Source: an uncultured Eubacterium sp. (GTDB taxonomy: Bacteria > Bacillota > Clostridia > Peptostreptococcales > Anaerovoracaceae). Taken from it: DNA of 64,000 nt. Below, in pieces: positions 8,527 to 17,299 of the stretch (position 1 is the first letter of the stretch; each line of letters opens with the position of its first letter). The translations under genes were made by a program, and so were the position numbers. Below the pieces are notes generated by a model. It saw only the letters and a list, made by a program, of their open reading frames with translations, ran no database searches and was not told the DNA's origin. The DNA lies in NCBI GenBank assembly GCA_946555345.1, contig CAMNSS010000004.1, positions 106,612 to 170,611 of the forward strand. Reading direction: 5' to 3'.

Positions 8527-8871
8527 ATGTTATTCATTGAATATCCGAAATGCTCGACATGCAAGAAGGCGAAGAAACACCTGGAATCGTTGGGCCTGGA
8601 CTTTGAGGACAGGCATATCGTAGAGCAAAACCCGACTGCTGATGAATTGAAGCAATGGATTGCACAGAGCGGCTATCCGGTCAAGAAATTCTTTAATACC
8701 AGCGGCGTGAAGTACAGGGAACTGGGACTTAAGGACAAACTGCCGGAGATGAGCGAAGCGGAGCAGATCGCATTGCTGGCTTCCGACGGGATGCTGGTAA
8801 AGCGGCCGATCCTGGTTGATGGCGATAGAATCCTGGTCGGATTTAAGGAAAAGGAATGGAGCTTTGGTTGA
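8527..8871 (+). CDS. Spx/ArsC-family (arsenate reductase-like) thioredoxin-fold protein
   Basis: The 114-residue product has the ArsC/Spx fold: an N-terminal CSTC redox motif at residues 9-12 (EYPKCSTCKKAKK), the FFNTSG segment in the middle and KRPILVDG with the conserved arginine-proline near residue 95. These features match the YffB/MgsR/ArsC-like group rather than true Spx, whose length is about 131. It may act as a glutaredoxin-like reductase or as an RNA-polymerase-binding stress regulator; sequence alone does not decide. The start codon follows AAGGGGGCGAG; the open frame upstream of 8527 has no support. Confidence 0.8.
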   Translation: MLFIEYPKCSTCKKAKKHLESLGLDFEDRHIVEQNPTADELKQWIAQSGYPVKKFFNTSGVKYRELGLKDKLPEMSEAEQIALLASDGMLVKRPILVDGDRILVGFKEKEWSFG

Positions 8872-8886
8872 TTTTGTTAAGTTTTA

Positions 8887-8915
8887 TTGACATTTCAACG
8901 AAATAGGAATATTAT
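8887..8915 (+). promoter_or_regulatory. Promoter of the riboswitch-controlled cation ATPase
   Basis: TTGACA (8887-8892) and TATTAT (8910-8915) are separated by 17 bases. The expected start site near 8921 coincides with the first stem of the riboswitch. Confidence 0.8.
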
Positions 8916-8921
8916 AGTACC

Positions 8922-9050
8922 AATAAAAGGGAGTAGCGGTGCAGGAATGCACGTACGGTATCGTCAGCGCGATGGCCAGCCATCCGGTCCGTAATGAAAC
9001 AGCGAGACTTTTATTGCATGTTTTATGCAATAAAAGTCTTTTTCTTTTTC
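8922..9050 (+). promoter_or_regulatory. yybP-ykoY (Mn2+) riboswitch with transcription-terminator platform
   Basis: The leader contains the class hallmark GGGAGTAGC (8929-8937), a central hairpin region, and a 3' part AATGAAAC...GCGAGAC that resembles the second conserved loop. Stem P1 is AATAAAAG (8922-8929) with CTTTTATT (9008-9015). The same 3' strand is also part of a perfect 15-bp terminator (9005-9019 with 9025-9039, loop GTTTT, then TTTTTCTTTTT). Closing P1 with bound Mn2+ therefore prevents the terminator, an ON switch as known for this class. Assignment rests on the conserved core seen by eye, not on a covariance search. Confidence 0.85.
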
Positions 9051-9121
9051 GGCTTTTTCAGCCAAAATTGCGTAAAAACATGGCGAGGGAAGATAATATA
9101 AGGATGAAAGGAAGTTTCAGC

Positions 9122-11782
9122 ATGAAAGAATTTTATCAGATGACCGCAGAACAGGCTAGAATGCAGGTCAATGGTTCGCTAGAGCCTTTAACGGAGGAAC
9201 AGGTAAAGGAAAATCGTGAAAAATATGGGCCAAATGCGTTGCTCGAAGGACGGAAGAAATCAGCAGTACGCATCTTTTTAGAGCAGTTTGCGGATTTTCT
9301 CGTCATCATCCTCATCATTGCGGCGATCGTGTCGGGGGCGCTGGGCGATGCGGAAAGCGCCATCGTTATCCTGGTCGTGATTACCATCAACGCCATCCTG
9401 GGTACGGTGCAGACGCTGAAAGCGGAACAGTCTTTAGACAGCCTGAAAAAAATGTCAGCGCCCGAAGCGAAGGTGTTGCGCGGCGGGCAGTTCGTTAAAA
9501 TTCCTGCGGCCGATATTACGGTAGGGGATCTGGTAAGCCTGGAGGCAGGCGATTTCGTTCCAGCGGATGGGCGGATTACGGCAAATGCAGGCATGAAGAT
9601 CGACGAAAGCGCATTGACGGGGGAAAGCCTGGGGGTGGAGAAGGAGCTTGCGGCAATCGAAGGAAAAGCGCCGCTTGGTGATCGGCGCAACATGGTGTAT
9701 TCCGGCAGTTTCGTCACGTATGGGCGCGGCGAATTCCTGGCAACCTCTATCGGGATGGAGACGGAAGTAGGGAAAATCGCATCGCTTTTGAAAAACACTT
9801 CCGAAAAGAAGACGCCGTTACAGGCCAACCTGGATAACTTCGGCAAGAAGCTTTCTATCCTGATCCTTATTTTCTGCGGGATTCTGTTCGCAATCAGCGT
9901 CTTCCGGGGAGAACCGGCGGCGGATGCGTTTATGTTTGCTGTCGCGCTGGCGGTGGCGGCAATCCCAGAAGCGTTAAGCTCGATCGTTACCATCGTGCTA
10001 TCCTTCGGCACGCAGAAAATGGCGAAGGAGCATGCGATCATCAGGAAGCTGCAAGCGGTTGAAGGCTTGGGCAGCGTATCCGTTATCTGTTCTGATAAAA
10101 CGGGGACTCTGACGCAGAACAAGATGACCGTAGCGGATTATTACGTTTGCGGCAGGAAGGCTGCAGTGGATCAGCTCGATTTAAGCCATGCGGAAGAATT
10201 GCAGCTTTTGCAGGCTAGCATGCTGTGCAATGACGCATCGAAATCATCCGGCAAGGATATCGGCGATCCGACGGAAACCGCCCTCATCGATGTCGGCGTG
10301 AGGCTGGAAAGGCCATATGAAACGGAGCGGGCGGAAAACGAGCGAATCGGTGAAATTCCATTTGATAGCGACAGGAAGCTCATGTCCACTTGCCATAAGA
10401 TGAAAGACGCTTACGGTCCGCGCATTGCAGCGGGCGGCACGGTGATGCTGACCAAGGGTGCAGTTGATGTTCTCTTGAAGCGGGTGACAGAAATACAGAC
10501 GGCGGAAGGAATCCGGGCAATCGGCCGGGAGGACAGGGAACAGATCGAAGCTTGTAACGAGGGATTTTCCCGAAATGGGCTGCGTGTGCTGGCCTTCGCA
10601 TATAAAGAGGTTGCGGAAGATTTTCAGCCGGATGTGGCGGATGAAAGCGGCATGGTCTTTTTAGGGCTGGTGTCGATGATGGACCCGCCGCGGGAGGAAT
10701 CAATGGAGGCAGTCGCAGAGTGCATCAGCGCTGGAATCAAGCCGGTCATGATTACGGGCGACCATAAGGTGACAGCGGCGGCTATCGCCGCAAAGATCGG
10801 CATTTTAAAGGATGAATCGGAGGCGGCAGAGGGAGCCGTGATAGATGATATGAGCGATGAGCAGCTGCGGGAATACGTGGAGGGTATTTCGGTCTATGCC
10901 AGGGTTTCGCCGGAGCATAAGATCAGGATCGTCCGAGCGTGGCAGGATAAAGGCAATATCGTCGCCATGACTGGGGACGGCGTCAACGATGCGCCTGCTT
11001 TGAAACAGGCGGATATCGGCGTAGCGATGGGCATTACGGGAAGTGAGGTTTCCAAAGATGCGGCGGCGATGGTATTGACCGATGATAATTTCGCTACCAT
11101 CGTCAAAGCGGTGGAAAACGGCAGGAACATTTACCAGAACATTAAAAATTCGATCTTATTCTTGCTTTCGGGCAATTTCGGCGCAATTTTGGCGGTGCTG
11201 TATGCGTCGGTGTTTGCATTGCCTGTGCCGTTTGCCCCGGTTCACCTGCTGTTCATCAACTTGCTGACTGACAGCCTGCCAGCGATCGCTTTGGGGCTTG
11301 AACCGCACAGCAAGGATTTGATGCGCGAAAAACCGCGCCCAGCGAATGAATCCATCTTAACGAAATCGTTTCTGGCGAAGATCGGCATCGGCGGGCTTTC
11401 GATCTGCACGATGACGGTGATCGCCTTCCTGATGGGGCTGAACGGCTGGTTTACGGCAGGCGCACTAGGCGGGGGCGCGCTTTCCGCCAGCACGATGGCG
11501 TTTGGCACGCTGTGCATGAGCCGCTTGTTTCACGGGTTTAACTGTAAGTCCGATAAGCCGGTCGTATTTACGAAAGCAGTGGCAAACAATAAGTGGCTGA
11601 TCGGCGCTTTCGTGCTGGGCATGGCGTTGATTACCTGCGCCTTGTGCATTCCTGCGCTGAGCAGCGTTTTTAAGGTCGTGCCGCTTGGCGTTTCACAGCT
11701 TCTGACCGTTTATGGGCTGGCGTTCCTCAACATCCCGGTGATCCAGTTTATAAGCTGGATGCGGACGAGGCGGGTGAAATAG
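9122..11782 (+). CDS. Cation-transporting P-type ATPase (Ca2+/Mn2+ type, P2A)
   Basis: The 886-residue protein has the full P2-type ATPase layout: N-terminal cation domain, membrane pairs from about residue 57, actuator TGES motif, membrane helix 4 with IPEALSS, the phosphorylated aspartate 325 in SDKTGTLT, the nucleotide domain, and the hinge MTGDGVNDAPALKQ, then six C-terminal membrane helices. Relatives are annotated as calcium-translocating PMCA-type ATPases. The Mn2+ riboswitch in front of it points to Mn2+ export, as shown for similarly controlled ATPases in streptococci. The ATG at 9122 has GGAAG eight bases upstream; the frame from 8939 would run through the riboswitch and is rejected. 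Confidence 0.93.
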   Translation: MKEFYQMTAEQARMQVNGSLEPLTEEQVKENREKYGPNALLEGRKKSAVRIFLEQFADFLVIILIIAAIVSGALGDAESAIVILVVITINAILGTVQTLKAEQSLDSLKKMSAPEAKVLRGGQFVKIPAADITVGDLVSLEAGDFVPADGRITANAGMKIDESALTGESLGVEKELAAIEGKAPLGDRRNMVYSGSFVTYGRGEFLATSIGMETEVGKIASLLKNTSEKKTPLQANLDNFGKKLSILILIFCGILFAISVFRGEPAADAFMFAVALAVAAIPEALSSIVTIVLSFGTQKMAKEHAIIRKLQAVEGLGSVSVICSDKTGTLTQNKMTVADYYVCGRKAAVDQLDLSHAEELQLLQASMLCNDASKSSGKDIGDPTETALIDVGVRLERPYETERAENERIGEIPFDSDRKLMSTCHKMKDAYGPRIAAGGTVMLTKGAVDVLLKRVTEIQTAEGIRAIGREDREQIEACNEGFSRNGLRVLAFAYKEVAEDFQPDVADESGMVFLGLVSMMDPPREESMEAVAECISAGIKPVMITGDHKVTAAAIAAKIGILKDESEAAEGAVIDDMSDEQLREYVEGISVYARVSPEHKIRIVRAWQDKGNIVAMTGDGVNDAPALKQADIGVAMGITGSEVSKDAAAMVLTDDNFATIVKAVENGRNIYQNIKNSILFLLSGNFGAILAVLYASVFALPVPFAPVHLLFINLLTDSLPAIALGLEPHSKDLMREKPRPANESILTKSFLAKIGIGGLSICTMTVIAFLMGLNGWFTAGALGGGALSASTMAFGTLCMSRLFHGFNCKSDKPVVFTKAVANNKWLIGAFVLGMALITCALCIPALSSVFKVVPLGVSQLLTVYGLAFLNIPVIQFISWMRTRRVK

Positions 11783-11973
11783 GCGAAAGCGGCTGCTTAG
11801 GTGATGCGGATGAAATGGATGGAATAGATTGGCCCGGCTTGGCAAGAGGAGCGGGGGCTGCGCACTAGCAAGGGGCAGGGTTTGCCATATGCGGGCAGCG
11901 GGAATGGATGTTACCGCATATCAGGGAGAAAATAGGCATTGCCTCATATATTGGCGGCGTGAAATGATTTTAT
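11783..11973. other. Gene-free spacer after the cation ATPase
   Basis: G-rich, low-complexity spacer with no frame that has a ribosome binding site. It leads into a large hairpin shared by the converging genes. Confidence 0.5.
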
Positions 11974-12043
11974 AACATGAAAAAACCTTCACGGCCTTTG
12001 TTTGGGAAACTGGCAAGAGCTGTGAAGGTTTTTTCATGTTTTT
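11974..12043. terminator. Bidirectional terminator between the cation ATPase and asd
   Basis: AACATGAAAAAACCTTCAC (11974-11992) is a perfect 19-bp inverted repeat with 12022-12040, with A- and T-tracts at the ends on both strands. It would stop the + ATPase transcript and the - asd transcript. Confidence 0.75.
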
Positions 12044-12050
12044 ATTATGC

Positions 12051-12104
12051 AACAAAGCCTGTCGCTGAAAAAGAATCGGTCAAGCTGGTTTTGTTCTTTT
12101 ACGG
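12051..12104. repeat. Dispersed structured repeat, copy 1
   Basis: ACAAAGCCTGTCGCTGAAAA and the following AGAAT recur almost identically at 19448 before cinA. The ends can pair (AACAAAGCC with GGTTTTGTT), suggesting a small hairpin-forming repeat family of about 50 bases. Confidence 0.6.
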
Positions 12105-12193
12105 CAATTTCAAATTCCGAAGATACGGGATTTCATCATCCAGCCGTTATGCGGGCGGGATGAATAGAGCCGGGCTAGCCAGGATGACTTCAT

Positions 12194-13201
12194 TTAGTCT
12201 GCCATTTCCTTTAACAGCTCTTCCGCGATCTGGACGGCGTTGGTTGCCGCGCCCTTGCGGATGTTATCGGCAACGACCCAGATATTGAGTCCGTTTTCAA
12301 CGGAAAAGTCCCTCCTGATCCGCCCGATGTACACTTCATCCGTTCCGGCCGCATCGATGGCGAGCGGGTAGACGTTGTTTTCTACATCGTCCTGCAATAT
12401 GATGCCGGGCGCATTCCGGAACAGTTCGAAGATGTCGGAAAGCTCAAATGGCTGGGCAAGCTCGATGTTGATGGACTCGCTGTGGGAGTCGAACACGGGA
12501 ACGCGGACTGTGGTGGCGGTGACGCGGATCTCGTCGTCGCCGAGGATCTTGTGCGTTTCGTTGATCATCTTCATCTCTTCTTTCGTATAGCCGTTTTCGG
12601 TGAATACGTCGATGTGCGGCAGGCAGTTGCCGGCAATCGGGTGCGCATAGGCCTGCAGCGGCTCGTCTTTTCCATCAAGTCCATTGCGCAAATCGTTGAT
12701 TCCTTTCACGCCAGAGCCGGAAACGGCCTGGTAAGTTGAATAAACGACCCGTTTGATTCCGTATTTGTCCTGTAAAGGCTTCAACGCAACCATCGCCTGG
12801 ATGGTCGAACAGTTCGGGTTGGCGATGATGCCTTTGTTCCATTTGATGTCCTGCGGGTTCACCTCGGGAACGACGAGGGGAACTTCCTTATCCATCCGCC
12901 ACTGGCTGCTGTTGTCAACGACGGTAACGCCGTGCGCCGCCGCAATCGGGGCGAACTTTGCACTTGTGCCGCCGCCCGCCGAAAAGAGCGCGATGTCGAT
13001 CGGCTTGTCAAAGGAATGCTCCGTCAGCTCTTCCACGGTATATTCCTTGCCCTTGAAGGGCAGTTTTTTCCCTGCTGATTTGGCTGATGCCATGAAATAG
13101 ATGTTTTCGAAGGGGAAGTCCCGTTCCGCTAACACCTTTAAAAATGTAGAACCTACAACTCCAGTAGCGCCTACCACTGCAATATTTGGTTTTCTGTTCA
13201 T
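12194..13201 (-). CDS. asd: Aspartate-semialdehyde dehydrogenase
   Basis: The 335-residue enzyme reduces beta-aspartyl phosphate to aspartate semialdehyde with NADPH, the branch point to lysine/diaminopimelate, threonine and methionine. It shows the N-terminal nucleotide motif GATGVVGSTF, the catalytic cysteine 131 in NPNCST, and the GSGVKGI loop. An AGGAGG site lies ten bases upstream of the ATG on the minus strand. It is a lone minus-strand gene, facing away from uppP, with its own promoter at 13289-13318. Confidence 0.96.
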   Translation of the reverse strand: MNRKPNIAVVGATGVVGSTFLKVLAERDFPFENIYFMASAKSAGKKLPFKGKEYTVEELTEHSFDKPIDIALFSAGGGTSAKFAPIAAAHGVTVVDNSSQWRMDKEVPLVVPEVNPQDIKWNKGIIANPNCSTIQAMVALKPLQDKYGIKRVVYSTYQAVSGSGVKGINDLRNGLDGKDEPLQAYAHPIAGNCLPHIDVFTENGYTKEEMKMINETHKILGDDEIRVTATTVRVPVFDSHSESINIELAQPFELSDIFELFRNAPGIILQDDVENNVYPLAIDAAGTDEVYIGRIRRDFSVENGLNIWVVADNIRKGAATNAVQIAEELLKEMAD

Positions 13202-13288
13202 CGATAACGACCTCCTGTCTGTTAATCCTTATAATATATTCGGCAAAGCAATATTTCTTTCCATCAATGTGAATGGCGCTTAAATTTT

Positions 13289-13318
13289 ATTATACTATCA
13301 GAGCCATGCAAAAGTAAA
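13289..13318 (-). promoter_or_regulatory. Promoter of asd
   Basis: On the minus strand TTTACT (13318-13313) and TATAAT (13294-13289) are 18 bases apart. Confidence 0.65.
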
Positions 13319-13450
13319 GGGCGGGAACGAATTTCATGAAAAAACCGTCACAAAGACCACACAAAGATATCGATACTTTGTTATACCATTTTGCGGTGAT
13401 TTATGGTACAATTTAGTACGTATGAATAAAAGGCAGGGAGGATTTTGGGT

Positions 13451-14287
13451 ATGTCTTATTTTGAATCGATCGTCTTAGGCTTGGCGCAGGGGCTTTCTGA
13501 ATTTTTGCCAATCAGCAGCTCCGGTCATTTGGCGTTGTTGCAATACTTTTTTGGCGTGAATGCGGAGCAGGTGCTGCCATTTGCAGTGCTTCTGCACCTG
13601 GGTACGCTGGTATCGGTCTTTATCGTTTACTGGAAGGACATCGTGGAGCTGGTCAAGGAGCTGGGCGCAGTTTTGAAGGATTTGTTCACGGGCAAAGGCT
13701 TGCGGGTCAATGCCAACCCGACGAGGCGGCTGGGGTTCATGATCATCGTGGCAACGATCCCGACGGCGATCATCGGGCTTCTTGGAAACGATATGTTCGC
13801 GGCGATGTACCTTTCGCTTCTGGCGATCGGGACGGGCCTTCTGATTACGGGTACGATTCTTTTTATCGCGGAGAGAATGGGGCGGAACAATAAGACCGTT
13901 AAGGAAATGAAGTTCCGGAATGCCCTCTTCGTCGGCATCATGCAGGGCGTGGCGATCTGTCCGGGAATTTCCCGTTCAGGCTCAACGCTGTTTGGTGGTT
14001 TGATTTCGGGATTGAATAAAGAGTTTGCTGTAAAATTCGCTTTTCTGATTTCGATTCCTTCGATCCTGGGTTCGGTGATCGTGGAAGCGCCGGATGCGTT
14101 TGAAGCGGGAATGGATGCGGCATTGATCGGTCCGGTCTTGGCGGGCGTAGTCGTATCGGCGCTGTCGGGGCTTTTTGCCATCAAGGCGATGATTAAGCTG
14201 GTATCCAATAAGCGTTTGATTGGATTTTCCATCTATACATGGCTGCTGGGCGCAGCGGTAATCGTGTATGCCCTTGTGGCAGCGTAG
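13451..14287 (+). CDS. uppP: Undecaprenyl-diphosphatase UppP (BacA)
   Basis: The 278-residue integral membrane phosphatase recycles undecaprenyl pyrophosphate, the lipid carrier for peptidoglycan, and its overproduction gives bacitracin resistance. The two family motifs are present: GLSEFLPISSSGH near residues 14-27 and PGISRSGSTL in the second half, with about eight hydrophobic helices. GGGAGG lies nine bases before the ATG at 13451; a TTG at 13445 is less well placed. It is followed 32 bases later by the ftsK/spoIIIE gene. Confidence 0.95.
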   Translation: MSYFESIVLGLAQGLSEFLPISSSGHLALLQYFFGVNAEQVLPFAVLLHLGTLVSVFIVYWKDIVELVKELGAVLKDLFTGKGLRVNANPTRRLGFMIIVATIPTAIIGLLGNDMFAAMYLSLLAIGTGLLITGTILFIAERMGRNNKTVKEMKFRNALFVGIMQGVAICPGISRSGSTLFGGLISGLNKEFAVKFAFLISIPSILGSVIVEAPDAFEAGMDAALIGPVLAGVVVSALSGLFAIKAMIKLVSNKRLIGFSIYTWLLGAAVIVYALVAA

Positions 14288-14319
14288 GAAGGAAGTTAGT
14301 ACGGAGATAGAGGTATATC

Positions 14320-17115
14320 ATGGCAGGGAGCAGGAGGACGCCTGCAAAGAAAGGCGGGCGTAAAACAAAAAATAGCGGTGCGGGGCGAAGCAGCGCGGCA
14401 CGGGGCGCAGGCGGAAGGACAGGGCGCAGCAAGGCGGCAACAAGTGCGGGTCAAGGCCGCAATGCAGGGACTGCAGGCCGCAGAGAACGCATGGCAGGCG
14501 AAGGCGTGAAGGATGAAATCATCGCCATCGTCGTGATTGCTGTCGGTATTTTCCTTGCCGTGGCGTTCCATACGTCGTTTGCCGGGGCGGTCGGCACGGG
14601 GCTTTCGCAGTTTTTTAAGGGATTGTTTGGCTTTGCGGCGTATCTGTTGCCGTATTACTTCATCGTATATGGTGTTTTGCTTTTTTTAAAAAAAACCATC
14701 CGCGCGGGACTCAAGTCGGCCATGCTGCTGGTAATCATCTTTTTAATGGCTTCCCTGCTCAATTCCGGCAGGTTTATTACGGATGCGGTGCTGGACGAGG
14801 GGATGCTCCGCATGGCGGTTCACTATAATAACGGCATGGTCCTCGATGACGGCGGCCTCTTTGGCATGGTGGTTGGCAAGCTGATCGTGAAGCTGATCGG
14901 CATTCCCGGCCTTTATATCTTCTCGATCGTCGTTATTGCGGTATGCCTGCTGTTATTGATTAATACGCCGGTGTCGCGATTTTTGGAAAGCGCGCGGGAA
15001 AAGAGGGAAAGCCGCGCGGCCGAAAAGGAAGCACGGCGGCAGGAAAAGCAACGGGCGGACGAGCAGCGGCGGCAGCAGATGGATATGCTGCGAATTGGCG
15101 GGATGCGGCAGAGGCAGATGGATCAGCCGCAGCCGGACGGCCCGGAGGACTTGACCGAAGGACAGAAAAAGATCTTGGACTATATGCAGGCGGACAGCTT
15201 TGCATCAGGGCGGGGTGCAAAAGGCAGGGATGCCTTTGGAAACGGCGCAGAGCCGCTCGGCTTTTCCTTGGGTGAAAATGCGGGGAAGATGGGTTTTTCT
15301 TTGGGAGAAGACGCAGGCAGGATGAACCTTTCCCTAGGAGGGGACGAACAGCCGCTGGATTTTTCATTAGGGGAAGATGCGCCGCCACTCGATTTTTCCT
15401 TGGGCGAAGAGCAGATGGAGAAGCCTAAACGTAAACGCAGGGAACGGGAAAAAGCGCAGCCAGACTCGAGCGCAAACCTGGCTTCTGATGCGGACATCAA
15501 TACCGCCGAGGCGGAATCCTTTGCGAGCAAGCCCGTGATTGCAGGCGGCTTTTCCCCGAAAGCGATGGAAGAAAAGCTGACCAAGGCGGAAGCGGAAAAA
15601 AGCACGTTAAAGAATGAGGATTTTAATATCACCATCACCTCCTCCGAGAGCTATCAATTCCCGCCGGTCGATCTTCTGAATAAAGCAAAGAGGGATTCCG
15701 GGAACAGGCTGGAGGATGAAAACAAGCTGCGGGCCAGGGCAGCCAAGCTGGAGGAAACGCTCAGCAGCTTTAATATTGCGGCCAATGTGACTAACGTCAC
15801 ACAGGGTCCGGCGGTAACCAGGTATGAGGTACATCCGCATAGCGGCGTCAAGGTAAAGAGCATCAAGAACTTGGCGGACGATATCGCATTAAACATGGAA
15901 GCGAAAAGCATCCGGATTGAAGCGCCGATTCCGGGAAAACCGGCAGTGGGAATCGAAATCGAAAACGACCGCATCAATATGGTGACGGTACGGGAGATCA
16001 TCGATTCGCCGGAGTTCCGAAAATCGGAGTCGAAGATTACCTTTGCCGTGGGAAAAGATATCGCGGGAAAGGCGATCGTGGCGGATTTGAAAACCATGCC
16101 GCATATGCTGATCGCGGGGTCTACCGGGTCGGGAAAGAGCGTGTGCATCAACAGCATCATCGCCAGCATTCTTTATAAAGCGAGGCCGGATGAGGTGAAG
16201 CTGGTTCTCATCGATCCGAAGGTGGTAGAGCTTGCGAATTACAGCGGCATTCCGCACCTTCTGATTCCTGTCGTGACAGAGCCTGCCAAGGCTGCCGCTG
16301 CGCTTAACTGGGCGGTCGCCGAAATGGACGAGCGGTACAGGAAATTCGCCGAGGAAGGCGTGAGGGAGCTGGCAAGCTACAACAAGACCATGCGGGAAAA
16401 AGGCGAGGAAGAAAGCGTGATGCCGCAGGTCGTAATCATCATCGATGAGCTGGCCGATTTGATGATGGCAGCGCCGTCACAGGTGGAGGAATCCATTTGC
16501 AGGCTGGCGCAGAAGGCAAGGGCCGCCGGGATGCATCTGATCGTAGCGACGCAGCGGCCGTCTGTCGATGTCATTACCGGTGTGATCAAGGCCAATATTC
16601 CATCGCGGATCGCATTTGCGGTATCCTCCCAGTTCGATTCCAGGACGATTCTCGACATGGCGGGCGCGGAAAAGCTGGTAGGCAAGGGCGATATGCTCTT
16701 TAACCCGCTGGGAAGCGGCAAGCCTGTACGGGTTCAGGGAACGTTCATATCGGATGACGAGGTGCATAAGATTATCGAATTTGTAAAATCGCAAGTGGAA
16801 GAAATCGAGTATGCGGAAAACGTCATGGATACCATCGAACGCGCGAACGTGCCGGATGCGGAAAAGGGCAACCGTGATTTAGGCGACGAGCTTTTGCCGG
16901 AGGCGATCGAGCTGGTGGTGCAGGCGCAGCAGGCATCTGTATCCATGTTGCAAAGGCGTTTCCGAATCGGCTATAACAGGGCCGCCCGCATCATCGATAT
17001 GATGGAGGATCGGCAGATCATCGGACCTTCCGAGGGAAGCAAGCCGCGGAATGTGCTTATTTCCGAAGATGAATTGGAATTTATGCAGGAAAGCACGGCG
17101 GATATAGAAGCGTGA
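14320..17115 (+). CDS. DNA translocase FtsK/SpoIIIE
   Basis: The 931-residue protein pumps DNA through the closing septum during division or into the forespore. Order of parts: a basic Ala/Gly/Arg-rich N-terminus (1-60), four or so membrane helices (about 65-215), a long charged linker (215-460), the motor with Walker [11 protein letters not shown] near residue 605 and Walker [14 protein letters not shown], and a C-terminal gamma winged-helix domain ([17 protein letters not shown]) that reads polarity sequences. The linker holds five degenerate copies of an FSLGE(D/N)A unit at residues 314-365. With one such gene in view, FtsK and SpoIIIE roles cannot be separated. Confidence 0.93.
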   Translation: MAGSRRTPAKKGGRKTKNSGAGRSSAARGAGGRTGRSKAATSAGQGRNAGTAGRRERMAGEGVKDEIIAIVVIAVGIFLAVAFHTSFAGAVGTGLSQFFKGLFGFAAYLLPYYFIVYGVLLFLKKTIRAGLKSAMLLVIIFLMASLLNSGRFITDAVLDEGMLRMAVHYNNGMVLDDGGLFGMVVGKLIVKLIGIPGLYIFSIVVIAVCLLLLINTPVSRFLESAREKRESRAAEKEARRQEKQRADEQRRQQMDMLRIGGMRQRQMDQPQPDGPEDLTEGQKKILDYMQADSFASGRGAKGRDAFGNGAEPLGFSLGENAGKMGFSLGEDAGRMNLSLGGDEQPLDFSLGEDAPPLDFSLGEEQMEKPKRKRREREKAQPDSSANLASDADINTAEAESFASKPVIAGGFSPKAMEEKLTKAEAEKSTLKNEDFNITITSSESYQFPPVDLLNKAKRDSGNRLEDENKLRARAAKLEETLSSFNIAANVTNVTQGPAVTRYEVHPHSGVKVKSIKNLADDIALNMEAKSIRIEAPIPGKPAVGIEIENDRINMVTVREIIDSPEFRKSESKITFAVGKDIAGKAIVADLKTMPHMLIAGSTGSGKSVCINSIIASILYKARPDEVKLVLIDPKVVELANYSGIPHLLIPVVTEPAKAAAALNWAVAEMDERYRKFAEEGVRELASYNKTMREKGEEESVMPQVVIIIDELADLMMAAPSQVEESICRLAQKARAAGMHLIVATQRPSVDVITGVIKANIPSRIAFAVSSQFDSRTILDMAGAEKLVGKGDMLFNPLGSGKPVRVQGTFISDDEVHKIIEFVKSQVEEIEYAENVMDTIERANVPDAEKGNRDLGDELLPEAIELVVQAQQASVSMLQRRFRIGYNRAARIIDMMEDRQIIGPSEGSKPRNVLISEDELEFMQESTADIEA
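15259..15414 (+). repeat. Tandem FSLGE repeats inside the ftsK/spoIIIE linker
   Basis: Five in-frame copies of a 9-13 codon unit ([48 protein letters not shown]) lie in the linker between membrane anchor and motor. Confidence 0.8.
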
Positions 17116-17170
17116 GCATACAGAAAAAGAGAAACCCGATAAGAACGCCGCATTGAAAAGGAATGACGAA

Positions 17171-17299
17171 ATGCGGACATGGAAGGATATGAAGAATGAG
17201 GTGCGGAAAGAGCGATCGCAGATGCGTGAAAGCGTGAAAACCGATAGGAATAAGGACATGGTGAAGTGCGGGAAGAACGAGGGCATAAAAGAGGAATGA
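17171..17299 (+). CDS. Possible 42-residue charged ORF coupled to rimO
   Basis: A short frame starting MRTWKDMKNEVRKERSQM runs from 17171 to a TGA that overlaps the rimO ATG as ATGA. An AAAAGG lies ten bases upstream. The product is almost entirely charged residues and matches no family I know. It may only serve to couple rimO translation, or may be non-coding spacer. Confidence 0.25.
   Translation: MRTWKDMKNEVRKERSQMRESVKTDRNKDMVKCGKNEGIKEE

Noticed and set aside
8939..9121. N-terminal extension of the cation ATPase
   Set aside because: It would translate the riboswitch and its terminator; the ATG at 9122 has a proper ribosome binding site and starts the family domain.
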